A DNA stretch of 64,000 bases from Nocardia fusca NBRC 14340 (GTDB lineage: Bacteria; Actinomycetota; Actinomycetes; Mycobacteriales; Mycobacteriaceae), in assembly GCF_001618425.1 (NCBI RefSeq), contig NZ_BDCU01000008.1, forward strand, positions 269,388 through 333,387, given 5' to 3'. The notes beneath the pieces were generated by a model. The model saw only the letters and a program-made list of their open reading frames with translations, made no database searches and was not told where the DNA came from. The position numbers were made by a program, and so were the translations under genes. Positions 18,684 through 26,230 of the stretch are shown in pieces; position 1 is the first letter of the stretch, and each line of letters begins with the position of its first letter.

Positions 18684-19589
18684 ATGACCGCGTCCGTCGC
18701 AGCCACCGACACGCACGCTCCGGTGGAGCGCCGTCCCTTCGGTCCCGGCACCCGTACCTGGGAGGAAACCGGCCTGATCACCTTCTCCCTCACCGCGGGC
18801 TCGGCCTTCCTCCTGCAGACCATGGAACCCACCATCTCCGCGGTGGTCGATGCCCACTCCACCTTCCGCACCGACCCGATCGGCCGCGCGGTGCGCAGCC
18901 TCTCGGCGGTGATGATGTGGACCTACGGCGGCGAGGAATCGCTGGGCGAGACCGACCGGCTACGCAAAATGCACGCCACCCTCAACACCACCGACGCCAA
19001 AGGCGTCCGGCACACCGCGCTGTCCAGCGGCCCGTGGGCCTGGGTGCTGCACACCGGCACTTTCGCCTTCTCCGAAAACGCGAAGTACTTCTCGAAGCGT
19101 CCGCTCACCGCGGCGGAGAAAGAGGATTACTACCGCGAAGCCCTGCAGCTGATGCGTAACTTCTCGGTACCGCCCAAGGAACTGCCGGCGACCTACGCCG
19201 ATTTCGAGAAGTTCTTCGCCGACCAGGTCGAGAACCATCTGGAGGCCACCCAGACCGCGAAGGACTACCTGAAGGTCATCCGGACGATCGCCCCGCCCGC
19301 CCAGCTGCCGGGGGCGCTGCACCCGGTGTGGCGGGTGCTGACCGGTCCGTTCGGGCGGATGCAGTACTTCGTCACAGTAGGCACCACACCGGAAACGGCC
19401 CGCCGCAAACTCGGTCTCACCTGGAGCGAATCCGACGAACGCAAACTACGGATCCTCGGCTGGTTCCTCGCCCGGCTGGTGCCGCTGTTGCCGGAGCGGC
19501 TGCGGTACTTCCCCATCGCCTACGAGGCCCGCAGGCTCGAACGCGACAAGGCGCGGCTGCGCAAGGTCATCGACGTGCGGCCGCTCTGA
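18684..19589 (+). CDS. Oxygenase MpaB family (DUF2236) protein
   Basis: The 301-residue protein matches the MpaB/DUF2236 family, recognised from the TFRTDPIGRAVRS start, LNTTDAKGVRHTA and a conserved central His-containing stretch (VLHTG). Members related to MpaB and latex-clearing protein are heme-b oxygenases or oxidases; this protein's substrate is unknown. AAGGGA precedes the ATG. It stands alone: a terminator follows, and the thioesterase after it has its own leader. A second, longer member lies at 23.5-24.8 kb. Confidence 0.85.
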   Translation: MTASVAATDTHAPVERRPFGPGTRTWEETGLITFSLTAGSAFLLQTMEPTISAVVDAHSTFRTDPIGRAVRSLSAVMMWTYGGEESLGETDRLRKMHATLNTTDAKGVRHTALSSGPWAWVLHTGTFAFSENAKYFSKRPLTAAEKEDYYREALQLMRNFSVPPKELPATYADFEKFFADQVENHLEATQTAKDYLKVIRTIAPPAQLPGALHPVWRVLTGPFGRMQYFVTVGTTPETARRKLGLTWSESDERKLRILGWFLARLVPLLPERLRYFPIAYEARRLERDKARLRKVIDVRPL

Positions 19590-19606
19590 AGCCAGGGGTG
19601 ACGACG

Positions 19607-19631
19607 GCCCCGGATCCCACGGATCCGGGGC
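19607..19631 (+). terminator. Terminator of the first MpaB-like gene
   Basis: An 11-bp perfect stem GCCCCGGATCC / complement with loop CAC is followed by TGTTCTTC, 18 bases past the stop. Confidence 0.75.
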
Positions 19632-19677
19632 TGTTCTTCGTGCCGATACACTGCGCCGGAACGAGGAGGAGCTGATC

Positions 19678-20187
19678 ATGACCGGGACGATTTCGATTCC
19701 CAGCTACGAGCAGGTGGTGACGCTGCCCCGCGAACTGGGCCCGCTCACGGTCCCGGAGGCATACCGCGACGAGAACGACCATATGAACGTCACGCACTAT
19801 TTCGCGTTGTGCGTCTCGGCCGCGACCGGAGTCTTCGAACGGGCCGGGATCACCGACGAATACCGTGCCACCCGGGGTGCCGGGTTCTTCACCGGTGAAC
19901 ACCACATCCGGTACTACTCCGAAAACCGGATCGGCGAACAGATTTCGGTCCACATACGCGGAGTCGACCGTTCGGACAAGGTCGTACACGCCATGGCACT
20001 ACTGGTCAACGACAGCACCCGGCGGCTCAGTTGCACCCTCGAGCTCATCGCTGTCCACGTCGATCTGCGCAGCCGTACGGCCGCGGCGTTCGCCGCCGAT
20101 ACCGCGGCCGCACTCGACCGGGAACTGGCGCCCACCGCGGTGGACTGGCCGGCCCCGGTCTGTGGCGCCATGCGAGTCCGGCGCTAA
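19678..20187 (+). CDS. Hot-dog fold acyl-CoA thioesterase-like protein
   Basis: The 169-residue protein carries the DENDHMNVTHY motif of the 4-hydroxybenzoyl-CoA thioesterase-like group, where Asp and His lie at the active site. It should hydrolyse a thioester; the acyl group is unknown. Similar domains are fused to carnitine dehydrogenases in other actinobacteria. The ATG follows AGGAGGAGC. Its stop overlaps the end of the convergent cold-shock gene by four bases. Confidence 0.8.
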   Translation: MTGTISIPSYEQVVTLPRELGPLTVPEAYRDENDHMNVTHYFALCVSAATGVFERAGITDEYRATRGAGFFTGEHHIRYYSENRIGEQISVHIRGVDRSDKVVHAMALLVNDSTRRLSCTLELIAVHVDLRSRTAAAFAADTAAALDRELAPTAVDWPAPVCGAMRVRR

Positions 20188-20483
20188 CGCCGGCTCTGCC
20201 CGCCGCCCGGGGCGGTATCGGGTAGCCCGGCACCGGCCTCCGGCCGGACCGTCACCGCCTCGTGCCCGCGGGGCCGGGCAGTGCTGACGAACAGCACCGG
20301 CTGGCCCGCGTGCAGGGTGCGATAGCCGTCGGTCTCTATGCACCGATACTCGACGAACACCTGATCGGTTCCGTCGTCGGGTTTGATGTAGCCGAAGCCC
20401 TTCTCCGAGTCGAACCAGAAGACCCGCCCGCGTCTCCAGTCCGATCCGTCGATCCCGGCCCCGCTGAAATCCATAGCAGGCAT
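20184..20483 (-). CDS. Cold-shock domain protein with variant C-terminus
   Basis: The 99-residue protein has a CSD core (~16-80) with GRVFWFDSEKGFGYIKPDDG and QVFVEY, covering the RNP1 and RNP2 nucleic-acid-binding motifs. Aromatic residues at RNP1 are Trp, Phe and Tyr. RNP2 reads VFVEY instead of the usual VFVHF, so the His is replaced. A ~20-residue Gly/Pro/Arg tail follows. It probably binds single-stranded RNA or DNA. Start ATG 20483, with 20474 as alternative. Confidence 0.88.
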   Translation of the reverse strand: MPAMDFSGAGIDGSDWRRGRVFWFDSEKGFGYIKPDDGTDQVFVEYRCIETDGYRTLHAGQPVLFVSTARPRGHEAVTVRPEAGAGLPDTAPGGGQSRR

Positions 20484-20595
20484 TACCAGGTCTTCTCCCT
20501 CGTCTGTGCAGGGTCGACACCACCAAAGCTACGCCCCGGCACCGCGAACGTCACGACCGCTGTCGGGTTCCGGCCCGGACACTACTGTCTTTCCG

Positions 20596-21237
20596 GTGAC
20601 CGAATCCTGTTTTCTCTCTCGTACCCGCGCCGGTTACGACGCGATCGCCACCGCCTACGCCGAGCATGCGGCCGGTGAAATGGACAGGCGATTCTGGGAT
20701 CGAGCGGTACTCACCGCGTTCGCCGAGTCGGTCGGTGATTCGGGTCCGGTCGCCGATATCGGATGCGGCCCGGGCCGGATCGCCGCTCATCTGGCGGCGC
20801 AAGGGATCCGGGTGCACGGAATTGACCTGTCCCCGGCGATGGTGGAACTGGCGCGGAACACCTATCCGGAGATCGATTTCGAGGTGGGATCCATGACCGC
20901 GCTCGATATCCCCGACGGCTCGCGGGCCGGTGTGGTGGCCTGGTATTCCCTCATCCACATCCCGGCGACCGAACGCGGCGGTGTGCTCGCCGAGTTCCGG
21001 CGGGTACTGCGTCCCGGCGGCAAACTGCTGCTGGCCTTCCAGTCGGGTACCGGCATCCTGCATCTGGACGAGGGCTACGGGCATGCCATATCGCTGGACT
21101 TCCACCGCATCTCGACCGACGAGCTCGCCGACGCCCTCGCGGCGGCGGGTTTCACCGTCGAGTTGCGGCTCGACCGCAGCGCCGAGACCGGGGAGCGGAC
21201 CACGCAGGCCTACATGATGGCGACCCGCTCGAGTTGA
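20596..21237 (+). CDS. Class I SAM-dependent methyltransferase
   Basis: The 213-residue methyltransferase has motif I VADIGCGPGRIA near residue 50 and downstream motifs ending in a LRPGGKLLLAFQ strand. Substrate unknown. The GTG at 20596 is the best start because upstream in-frame sequence overlaps the divergent cold-shock gene's promoter. The ribosome site is weak. Confidence 0.85.
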   Translation: MTESCFLSRTRAGYDAIATAYAEHAAGEMDRRFWDRAVLTAFAESVGDSGPVADIGCGPGRIAAHLAAQGIRVHGIDLSPAMVELARNTYPEIDFEVGSMTALDIPDGSRAGVVAWYSLIHIPATERGGVLAEFRRVLRPGGKLLLAFQSGTGILHLDEGYGHAISLDFHRISTDELADALAAAGFTVELRLDRSAETGERTTQAYMMATRSS

Positions 21238-21250
21238 TAGGACCCGCTTT

Positions 21251-21288
21251 TCTATCCAAACGATGCTCCACAACATCATTTCGATAGA
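21251..21288. promoter_or_regulatory. Operator 1 of the XRE regulator
   Basis: TCTATCCAAACGATG (21251-21265) and CATCATTTCGATAGA (21274-21288) form a 15-base inverted repeat with two mismatches and an 8-base spacer. Confidence 0.6.
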
Positions 21289-21341
21289 CATCAGATTGAT
21301 CATTTCACCCCGGAAAGCCCACCGACTACGTCTTCGTGCGC

Positions 21342-21380
21342 TACATCGAAACGATATTTGACGGCATCATTTCGATAGAC
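21342..21380. promoter_or_regulatory. Operator 2 of the XRE regulator
   Basis: An identical CATCATTTCGATAGAC recurs at 21365-21380, facing an imperfect partner (CATCGAAACGAT) at 21343-21354. Two inverted repeats about 91 bases apart directly before the regulator suggest autoregulation. Confidence 0.6.
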
Positions 21381-21395
21381 CACCCTGGTCAGGTG

Positions 21396-21926
21396 GTGAT
21401 CAAGAAGAACCCGCTCGGCCCCACAGGCGATACTGTGCGCGCGAACGTCCTGCGGTATCGCAATCGGATGAACCTCGGCTATGCCGATCTGGCCCGCCGG
21501 CTCGAGGCCATCGGGCGGCCGATCCCGGTACTCGGCCTGTCCCGGATCGAACGGGGTGAGCGCCGGGTGGACGTGGACGATCTGATCGCACTGGCGGTCG
21601 CGCTCGGCGTCTCACCGACCAGTTTGCTGCTCCCGGATACCTCCACGGCCGACGAGTCCGTGGCAGCCACCGGAATCGACGGCACGGCAGCCGATCTGCT
21701 CGGCTGGCTCCGCCTGTACACGCCGTCGGCACATATCGGTAGGCCGTCCGGCGAGCGCTTCGTCCGAGACGCCATCAGGTTCATCGCCGAGGCCCGGCCG
21801 CGCTGGGATATCGAGAGCCTGACCCTGGAACAGCTTCCGGGCGTGGACCATATGGAGTACGCCGCCGAGATCGCCGAGAAGGCGCGGCTGGCGAATCCGG
21901 CAGCGCAGCCCGGCCCCCGCGGGTAG
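21396..21926 (+). CDS. XRE-family helix-turn-helix regulator
   Basis: The 176-residue protein has an N-terminal HTH (~12-75) with LGYADLARRLEAIG and LGLSRIERGERRV, followed by a C-terminal region with no recognised ligand domain. GTG 21396 (or 21393) is chosen over the upstream GTG at 21336 because the earlier start would put both arms of a duplicated operator inside the coding sequence. The direct repeat CATCATTTCGATAGAC upstream argues that the protein binds its own promoter. The gene is convergent with the imine-reductase-like gene. Confidence 0.85.
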   Translation: MIKKNPLGPTGDTVRANVLRYRNRMNLGYADLARRLEAIGRPIPVLGLSRIERGERRVDVDDLIALAVALGVSPTSLLLPDTSTADESVAATGIDGTAADLLGWLRLYTPSAHIGRPSGERFVRDAIRFIAEARPRWDIESLTLEQLPGVDHMEYAAEIAEKARLANPAAQPGPRG

Positions 21927-21938
21927 CGGGGGGCCGGG
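21909..21938. terminator. GC-rich stem at the XRE stop codon
   Basis: CCCGGCCCCC pairs with GGGGGCCGGG across a 10-base loop that contains the regulator's TAG stop. It serves two convergent genes. Confidence 0.5.
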
Positions 21939-21951
21939 CCCGGCCGAGACC

Positions 21952-22833
21952 CTATGCGGAGGCGCCGCCACGCATCATCTCGAAAACGGGCACCGGACGT
22001 CCGGCCTGCTCACTCGCGCTCCGCGCCCGGCGCCACAATCCCTGTGCCGCACGGGAAAGGGTGGCGTCCACACCGACCTCGGTACTGGCATCGATGATGT
22101 GCTGCGCTCCCGCGTCCATCATCGCGAACGCAGCGAGATCACCCCAGCCACCGGCCTTCGCCGCCGCGGCGTACTCGGTCATGAAGAACGGGTACGCCTC
22201 GCTGGACCGCACGGCGTACGGCAGGAACTGGTCGATATCGACACCGGAGCGGTCGATCACGGCGAGCGCCTGGTCGAAGGCGAGCATCCACGGATGGAAG
22301 ACAGTGAGCAGCGCCTGATAGAAGACCTGCGCCAGACCGTCGTCCACCCCGAGGTACTCCTGCGGACTCAGCGGCCGGAGCAGTTCGGCATGCGCGTCGA
22401 AGACCTCCCGTGGTCCGCTGTAGAACACATACGAGGCCGGGTGCGCGATATTGTCGCCCGCGGACATGAAACCGCCGGAAAGGAATTCGGCGCCCTGTTC
22501 ACGCACCCACGCGGCGCCCTTCCGCGCATTGTCCGGGGAGTCGGAGGACAGATTGGCGATCACCTTGCCGGACAGGCTGCCGGCCGCCGGGCCGAGTACG
22601 TCGTACATCGCCGCGTAGTGGGTCAGGCTGAGCACGGTCACCTCGTTGGCTTCCAGCGCTTCGGCCACGGTCGCGGCACGTTTCGCGCCCTCGGCCACCA
22701 TCTCCTCGGCCTTGTCGCCGCTGCGATTCCAGACGGTGACCTCGATACCGGCGGCGAGGAATGCCCGTACCATCGCCCGGCCCATCGGCCCCAGCCCGAT
22801 AACACTGACGGACCGGATCTTCTCCTGAGACAT
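21952..22833 (-). CDS. NAD(P)-binding imine reductase / 6-phosphogluconate dehydrogenase-like oxidoreductase
   Basis: The 293-residue protein has an N-terminal Rossmann fold (GLGPMG at ~13-18, WNRSG at the adenosine-phosphate site) and an all-helical C-terminal domain. This fits the beta-hydroxyacid dehydrogenase superfamily, nearest to imine reductases. SGGFMSAGDNIAHP sits at the substrate motif, with Asp in the position often used in imine reductases. Substrate unknown. GAAGGA precedes the ATG. It is divergent from an HxlR-type regulator 137 bases away, its likely controller. Confidence 0.85.
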   Translation of the reverse strand: MSQEKIRSVSVIGLGPMGRAMVRAFLAAGIEVTVWNRSGDKAEEMVAEGAKRAATVAEALEANEVTVLSLTHYAAMYDVLGPAAGSLSGKVIANLSSDSPDNARKGAAWVREQGAEFLSGGFMSAGDNIAHPASYVFYSGPREVFDAHAELLRPLSPQEYLGVDDGLAQVFYQALLTVFHPWMLAFDQALAVIDRSGVDIDQFLPYAVRSSEAYPFFMTEYAAAAKAGGWGDLAAFAMMDAGAQHIIDASTEVGVDATLSRAAQGLWRRARSASEQAGRPVPVFEMMRGGASA

Positions 22834-22970
22834 TCGATGTCCTTCTCGGTTGTGGTTCAGCTGGTTGCGGCGCCGATACCGATGCTGGTCACGCGGGTAG
22901 AGTCACACAAGAACGCACCTGCGGATGTGGTTGCTTACCGCCAGGTCCGTAACGAGGTCAGGAGGAGAAG

Positions 22971-23315
22971 GTGACCGACGTGAGTGATGCGGATCACCAG
23001 GTGTGCGGCATGTCGCTGGCCATCGATGTGGTCGGCGGCAAGTGGAAACTGCACCTGATGTGGGTCCTGGGCGCGAGCCCGCAGCGGTTCGGCCAGATCC
23101 GCCGGGCGTTGACGGGGGTGAGCGAGAAAGTGCTGACCGAGAATCTGCGCCAACTCGAAGCCGGCGGCGTGGTCCGGCGGGAGGTGTACGCGGAGGTGCC
23201 GCCGCGGGTCGAATACTCGCTGACCCCGCTCGGAGAGGAACTCGCAGAGGCGCTGCGCCCGCTCGAGGAATGGGGCGACAGGCACCGCGGCCATCTGGCC
23301 GCAGTCGCCTGCTGA
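22971..23315 (+). CDS. HxlR-family winged-helix regulator
   Basis: The 114-residue protein has the family CGMSLAIDVVGGKWKL opening (with the redox-capable Cys at residue 12), a winged helix and VEYSLTPLGEEL near the end. HxlR proteins sense reactive aldehydes, quinones or oxidants and usually control a divergent oxidoreductase, as here. An AGGAGG site lies 5 bases before the GTG start. Confidence 0.92.
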   Translation: MTDVSDADHQVCGMSLAIDVVGGKWKLHLMWVLGASPQRFGQIRRALTGVSEKVLTENLRQLEAGGVVRREVYAEVPPRVEYSLTPLGEELAEALRPLEEWGDRHRGHLAAVAC

Positions 23316-23325
23316 TCGCCGGAAG

Positions 23326-23398
23326 TGGAGCCTAGGGGAATCGAACCCCTAACCCCTGCCTTGCAAAGGCAGTGCTCTGCCAATTGAGCTAAGGCCCC
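23326..23398 (-). tRNA. tRNA-Ala (anticodon TGC)
   Basis: The 73-base tRNA has acceptor GGGGCCT/AGGCTCC, anticodon stem CTGCC/GGCAG around loop TTTGCAA, and T arm GGGG-TTCGATT-CCCC. The discriminator is A; CCA is not encoded. Confidence 0.97.
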
Positions 23399-23489
23399 GG
23401 GCAGCCATGCGGCCTGAGCCGCGAGTCGCCTGCGAAACACTAGCGTTCCGGCACGTACACCGTCAAACAAGGATACCCGGGGGCGCCGA

Positions 23490-24767
23490 TCAGCGCCGCA
23501 GGGCGCCGGTCGCCTCGAACTCCGCTTCCCGGCCCTGCATCTGCTCGCGATACCAGTTCTCCCGGTGCCAGAGCATGATCCGCTCGTGCACCCGGCCGAG
23601 CGGCGGCACGCGGCGGAGGAATTCCACGGCGGTGACCAGCGGAATTCTGGCGATGGGGATGAGCACCCACGGGAATGCCGCCGGCATCCGGTAGCGGCGC
23701 CGGGTGGTGGGCAGCATGTAAAGGGCCGCGTACGCCGAGTTGATCCGATAGTTGTAGTGCGCCCGCAGCCGGGCCGGGCCCCGCTGCTCCGGACGGGGGG
23801 CGAAGGCCGCGGGATAGGACTCGATGAGTTCGGCGCCCTGCGCACCGGAGTCGTACGCCCGGGCGACCATCGTCATCGCCATCACCCGTAGCGTGTCGGC
23901 CACGGTCTCCGGGTGCCACGTCAGCCGGACACCCAGGAGGTAGCCCATGTACTTCTGGAAATGCAGGAGCGCCCGGAACTCCGCGGGGGTCGTCTGGTAG
24001 CCCAGCGCCCAGAGTCCCAGGCCCGGGATCGTGCTGCCGGCGATCAGCGTCAGCAACTGGTAGGTCTGACTGATCGGCAGCCCCCACCGCTCGATCTCCC
24101 ATTCCGGATGTCGCTGCACGCCCGCACGCACCGAGACATGCATGATCCGTACCTTCAGGGCGGTGGCCCGCCCCGGCGAGCCCGGACTCAGCAGCGCTCC
24201 GGGCCGGGAGACGTCCATCCAGAACCGGCAGGTCTCCAGGAAGCGGCGCAGCGCGCTGTCCCCGGCGTAGCCACCGGCCAGCGAAAGCGGTGTCGCGACC
24301 GCGGATTCGGTGTACATCTCCAATGTCTCCGCACCCGCGAAGCCGAACAGCATGGTGCCCCAGCGCCGCCAGACCGCGGCGCCGCGTTCGACCAGCTCCG
24401 GACGAACCCAATCGGGGACCGTCTCGAACTCGTCGAACAGCTCGCGCATGGCGGCAGGGGCGTCGGGAACCGCGCCGATACCGTCGCGCAGCGCGGTGTC
24501 CAGCAGGGAGCGGCCGTGCTCCCGGCCGGCCTCCCCGCGCATCACCTCCGCGACGAACCGTTCCGCGACCGGGTCGCCGGTGAACATATCCGCGCACAAC
24601 GCCCGCGCCTGCTCGTCGGTCGGAAACAGCGCCGAACCGGTCACCGTCCGGAAGACCCGTTCGACCCGCCTGACCGCGGGAGTGTCCCGCACCTGCCAGT
24701 AGCGGAAGGCCGCCGGGCATTGCGCGTCCGTTGCGTCCCCGGCCGGTGTCGCCGCTGGTATCGACAT
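23490..24767 (-). CDS. Oxygenase MpaB family (DUF2236) protein, long form
   Basis: The 425-residue protein has a DUF2236 domain over roughly residues 120-370; it includes RFLETCRFWMDV, KVRIMHVSVR and HFQKYMGYLLGV, where conserved His/Arg residues bind heme in latex-clearing protein relatives. Substrate unknown. ATG 24767 is preceded by GAGGAG. The frame stays open to 25088 but would overlap the divergent tetR gene. It is divergent from a TetR regulator, and two inverted repeats lie between them. Confidence 0.85.
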   Translation of the reverse strand: MSIPAATPAGDATDAQCPAAFRYWQVRDTPAVRRVERVFRTVTGSALFPTDEQARALCADMFTGDPVAERFVAEVMRGEAGREHGRSLLDTALRDGIGAVPDAPAAMRELFDEFETVPDWVRPELVERGAAVWRRWGTMLFGFAGAETLEMYTESAVATPLSLAGGYAGDSALRRFLETCRFWMDVSRPGALLSPGSPGRATALKVRIMHVSVRAGVQRHPEWEIERWGLPISQTYQLLTLIAGSTIPGLGLWALGYQTTPAEFRALLHFQKYMGYLLGVRLTWHPETVADTLRVMAMTMVARAYDSGAQGAELIESYPAAFAPRPEQRGPARLRAHYNYRINSAYAALYMLPTTRRRYRMPAAFPWVLIPIARIPLVTAVEFLRRVPPLGRVHERIMLWHRENWYREQMQGREAEFEATGALRR

Positions 24768-24838
24768 CGCTGATCTCCTCCTCACCGGGGCCGCCCGAGA
24801 CCTGGTGGCGGACCCGCGACGGGGGCGCGTGGCCCAAC

Positions 24839-24877
24839 CCATACTGAATCGTATGGAAAGACTGTACTTGACAGTAC
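24839..24877. promoter_or_regulatory. Two inverted repeats between the MpaB-like gene and tetR
   Basis: CCATAC-6-GTATGG (24839-24856) and GTACT-4-AGTAC (24864-24877) are adjacent. The second overlaps a TTGACA sequence (24868-24873). The position suits a TetR operator that controls one or both divergent genes. Confidence 0.5.
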
Positions 24878-25024
24878 GGAAATCGCCGGAGAATTCCGCA
24901 CACACGGCGGAGACACGGGCCACGCGCACGGCCGGCGATCTGTCGTGATGGGCGAATACGTCGAGGCCGTCGGCCGCCTCCCCTACCATCGGAGTATGAG
25001 ACTCAGCGCTGACCTGTCGAACCG

Positions 25025-25675
25025 ATGACGGCGGGTCCGTCCACGGCTTCGCACCCCGATCCCGCCGACGACCGGACGGCGCCACCACGACCCCGATCGA
25101 AAAAGGCTCGCGCCCAACAATCCCGGCGCCGGCGCACCGCTCGGCTGTCCTACGACGACTGGGTCGACGGCGCGCTCGAGCTACTGTCCCGCGAAGGCAT
25201 CGCGGCGATCAGGATCCCGCGGCTGTGCCAGGAACTCGGCGTGACCAAGGGCAGCTTCTACTGGCATTTCGACGATATCGAACAGCTCATGGCGGCAATG
25301 GCAGACCGCTGGAGCGCGGTACAGAGCGAGAAGATCCGGGAGCTGGGCGGGTTCGCGGAGATCCCGGTGGAGGAACGGATCGAGAAGATGGCCGCCATGC
25401 TCGTGGACCACCGGCACTGGATCGTCGAGACCACGGTGCGGGAATGGTCGCGCAGCAACCCCAAGGTGGCCGATGCGGTACGCACCCTCGACCAGCGGGT
25501 GTTCGAGACGGTCCACCGGACGATGCTGGACCTGGGATTCGACGAGAACCAGGCCGGCATCCGGGCGGGCGCGATGGTCTACATCGGACTCGGCCTGATC
25601 CACGGCCGGGACAATCTGCCGACGCCGACCACCGAACAGGTGTACTCGGTCATCGAACTGCTGGCCCGGCCGTGA
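25025..25675 (+). CDS. TetR-family transcriptional regulator
   Basis: The 216-residue protein has a basic, Pro-rich 35-residue leader and a TetR HTH (~45-85: RIPRLCQELGVTKGSFYWHFDD). The rest is an all-helical ligand-binding domain. It likely controls the divergent MpaB-like gene. A terminator at 25684-25703 follows. Confidence 0.92.
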   Translation: MTAGPSTASHPDPADDRTAPPRPRSKKARAQQSRRRRTARLSYDDWVDGALELLSREGIAAIRIPRLCQELGVTKGSFYWHFDDIEQLMAAMADRWSAVQSEKIRELGGFAEIPVEERIEKMAAMLVDHRHWIVETTVREWSRSNPKVADAVRTLDQRVFETVHRTMLDLGFDENQAGIRAGAMVYIGLGLIHGRDNLPTPTTEQVYSVIELLARP

Positions 25676-25683
25676 TCGCATCC

Positions 25684-25703
25684 GACCCGGTGGTCACCGG
25701 GTC
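25684..25703. terminator. Convergent terminator between tetR and the DLW-39 gene
   Basis: GACCCGGTG and its exact complement surround two bases (GT), nine bases after the tetR stop. Confidence 0.5.
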
Positions 25704-25739
25704 CGGTGGCAACGACCGAGAACGTCGCCCGGGACGGGG

Positions 25740-25847
25740 TCAGCGTGTGGTGACCTCGTGCCACAGGTCGGCGTCGTCACGCTGGCGCAGCTTGCTGATA
25801 CCGATGAGAACCGCAGCGACAAGACCGATGGTGAGAACGTATTTCAT
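25740..25847 (-). CDS. DLW-39 family microprotein
   Basis: This 35-residue frame starts ATG AAA TAC. It encodes a basic start, one hydrophobic helix (~3-17, LTIGLVAAVLIGI), a KLRQRDDAD linker and the DLW tripeptide followed by HEVTTR. That layout is the DLW-39 family, a small conserved actinobacterial protein of unknown function found near gyrA and tRNA-Ile. The neighbouring tRNA-Ile, DUF3566 and gyrA genes on the same strand agree. It is probably membrane-inserted with a cytoplasmic tail. Confidence 0.85.
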   Translation of the reverse strand: MKYVLTIGLVAAVLIGISKLRQRDDADLWHEVTTR

Positions 25848-25928
25848 GCTCTCGAGCCTAGTCCTGTGACACCGGAACAGCTCAATTCCGGACCGGACGG
25901 TATCCAGGGGTGGCCCGGAAACGAATCA

Positions 25929-25956
25929 GCCCTCGAACCGTGAAGGGTTCGAGGGC
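25929..25956 (-). terminator. Terminator after tRNA-Ile
   Basis: The 11-bp perfect stem GCCCTCGAACC / complement with a 6-base loop lies 18 bases beyond the tRNA 3' end. Confidence 0.7.
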
Positions 25957-25974
25957 TTGGTTCTCGTACAAGTG

Positions 25975-26048
25975 TGGGTCTAGGAGGACTTGAACCTCCG
26001 ACCTCTTCGTTATCAGCGAAGCGCTCTAACCGCCTGAGCTATAGACCC
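25975..26048 (-). tRNA. tRNA-Ile (anticodon GAT)
   Basis: The 74-base tRNA has acceptor GGGTCTA/TAGACCC, anticodon stem CTTCG/CGAAG around CTGATAA, and T arm GGAGG-TTCAAGT-CCTCC. The discriminator is A. Its position between gyrA/DUF3566 and DLW-39 is the standard actinobacterial arrangement. Confidence 0.97.
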
Positions 26049-26178
26049 GCGGGGTTCACCCAACTTCAGTTTCTCACGAGAACTGTAGTTCGACGACCGA
26101 GAACAGAGACTACAGGAAACCGTGATTTCAACCAAAACCGCTGGTCAGAGCATTGGCGTCGAAGCTCGACCGATATAC

Positions 26179-26216
26179 GGAACGGCCGGCGCCCAGGTGT
26201 GAGCGCCGGCCGTTCC
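26179..26216 (-). terminator. Terminator of the gyrB-gyrA-DUF3566 operon
   Basis: A 14-bp perfect stem (26179-26192 with 26203-26216), 10-base loop, begins 15 bases past the DUF3566 stop. Confidence 0.8.
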
Positions 26217-26230
26217 AGGTATGCACGAAT

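Noticed and set aside
15862..24767. Treating the accessory stretch as a biosynthetic cluster
   Set aside because: Genes face different ways, have separate terminators and regulators, and no core synthase is present.
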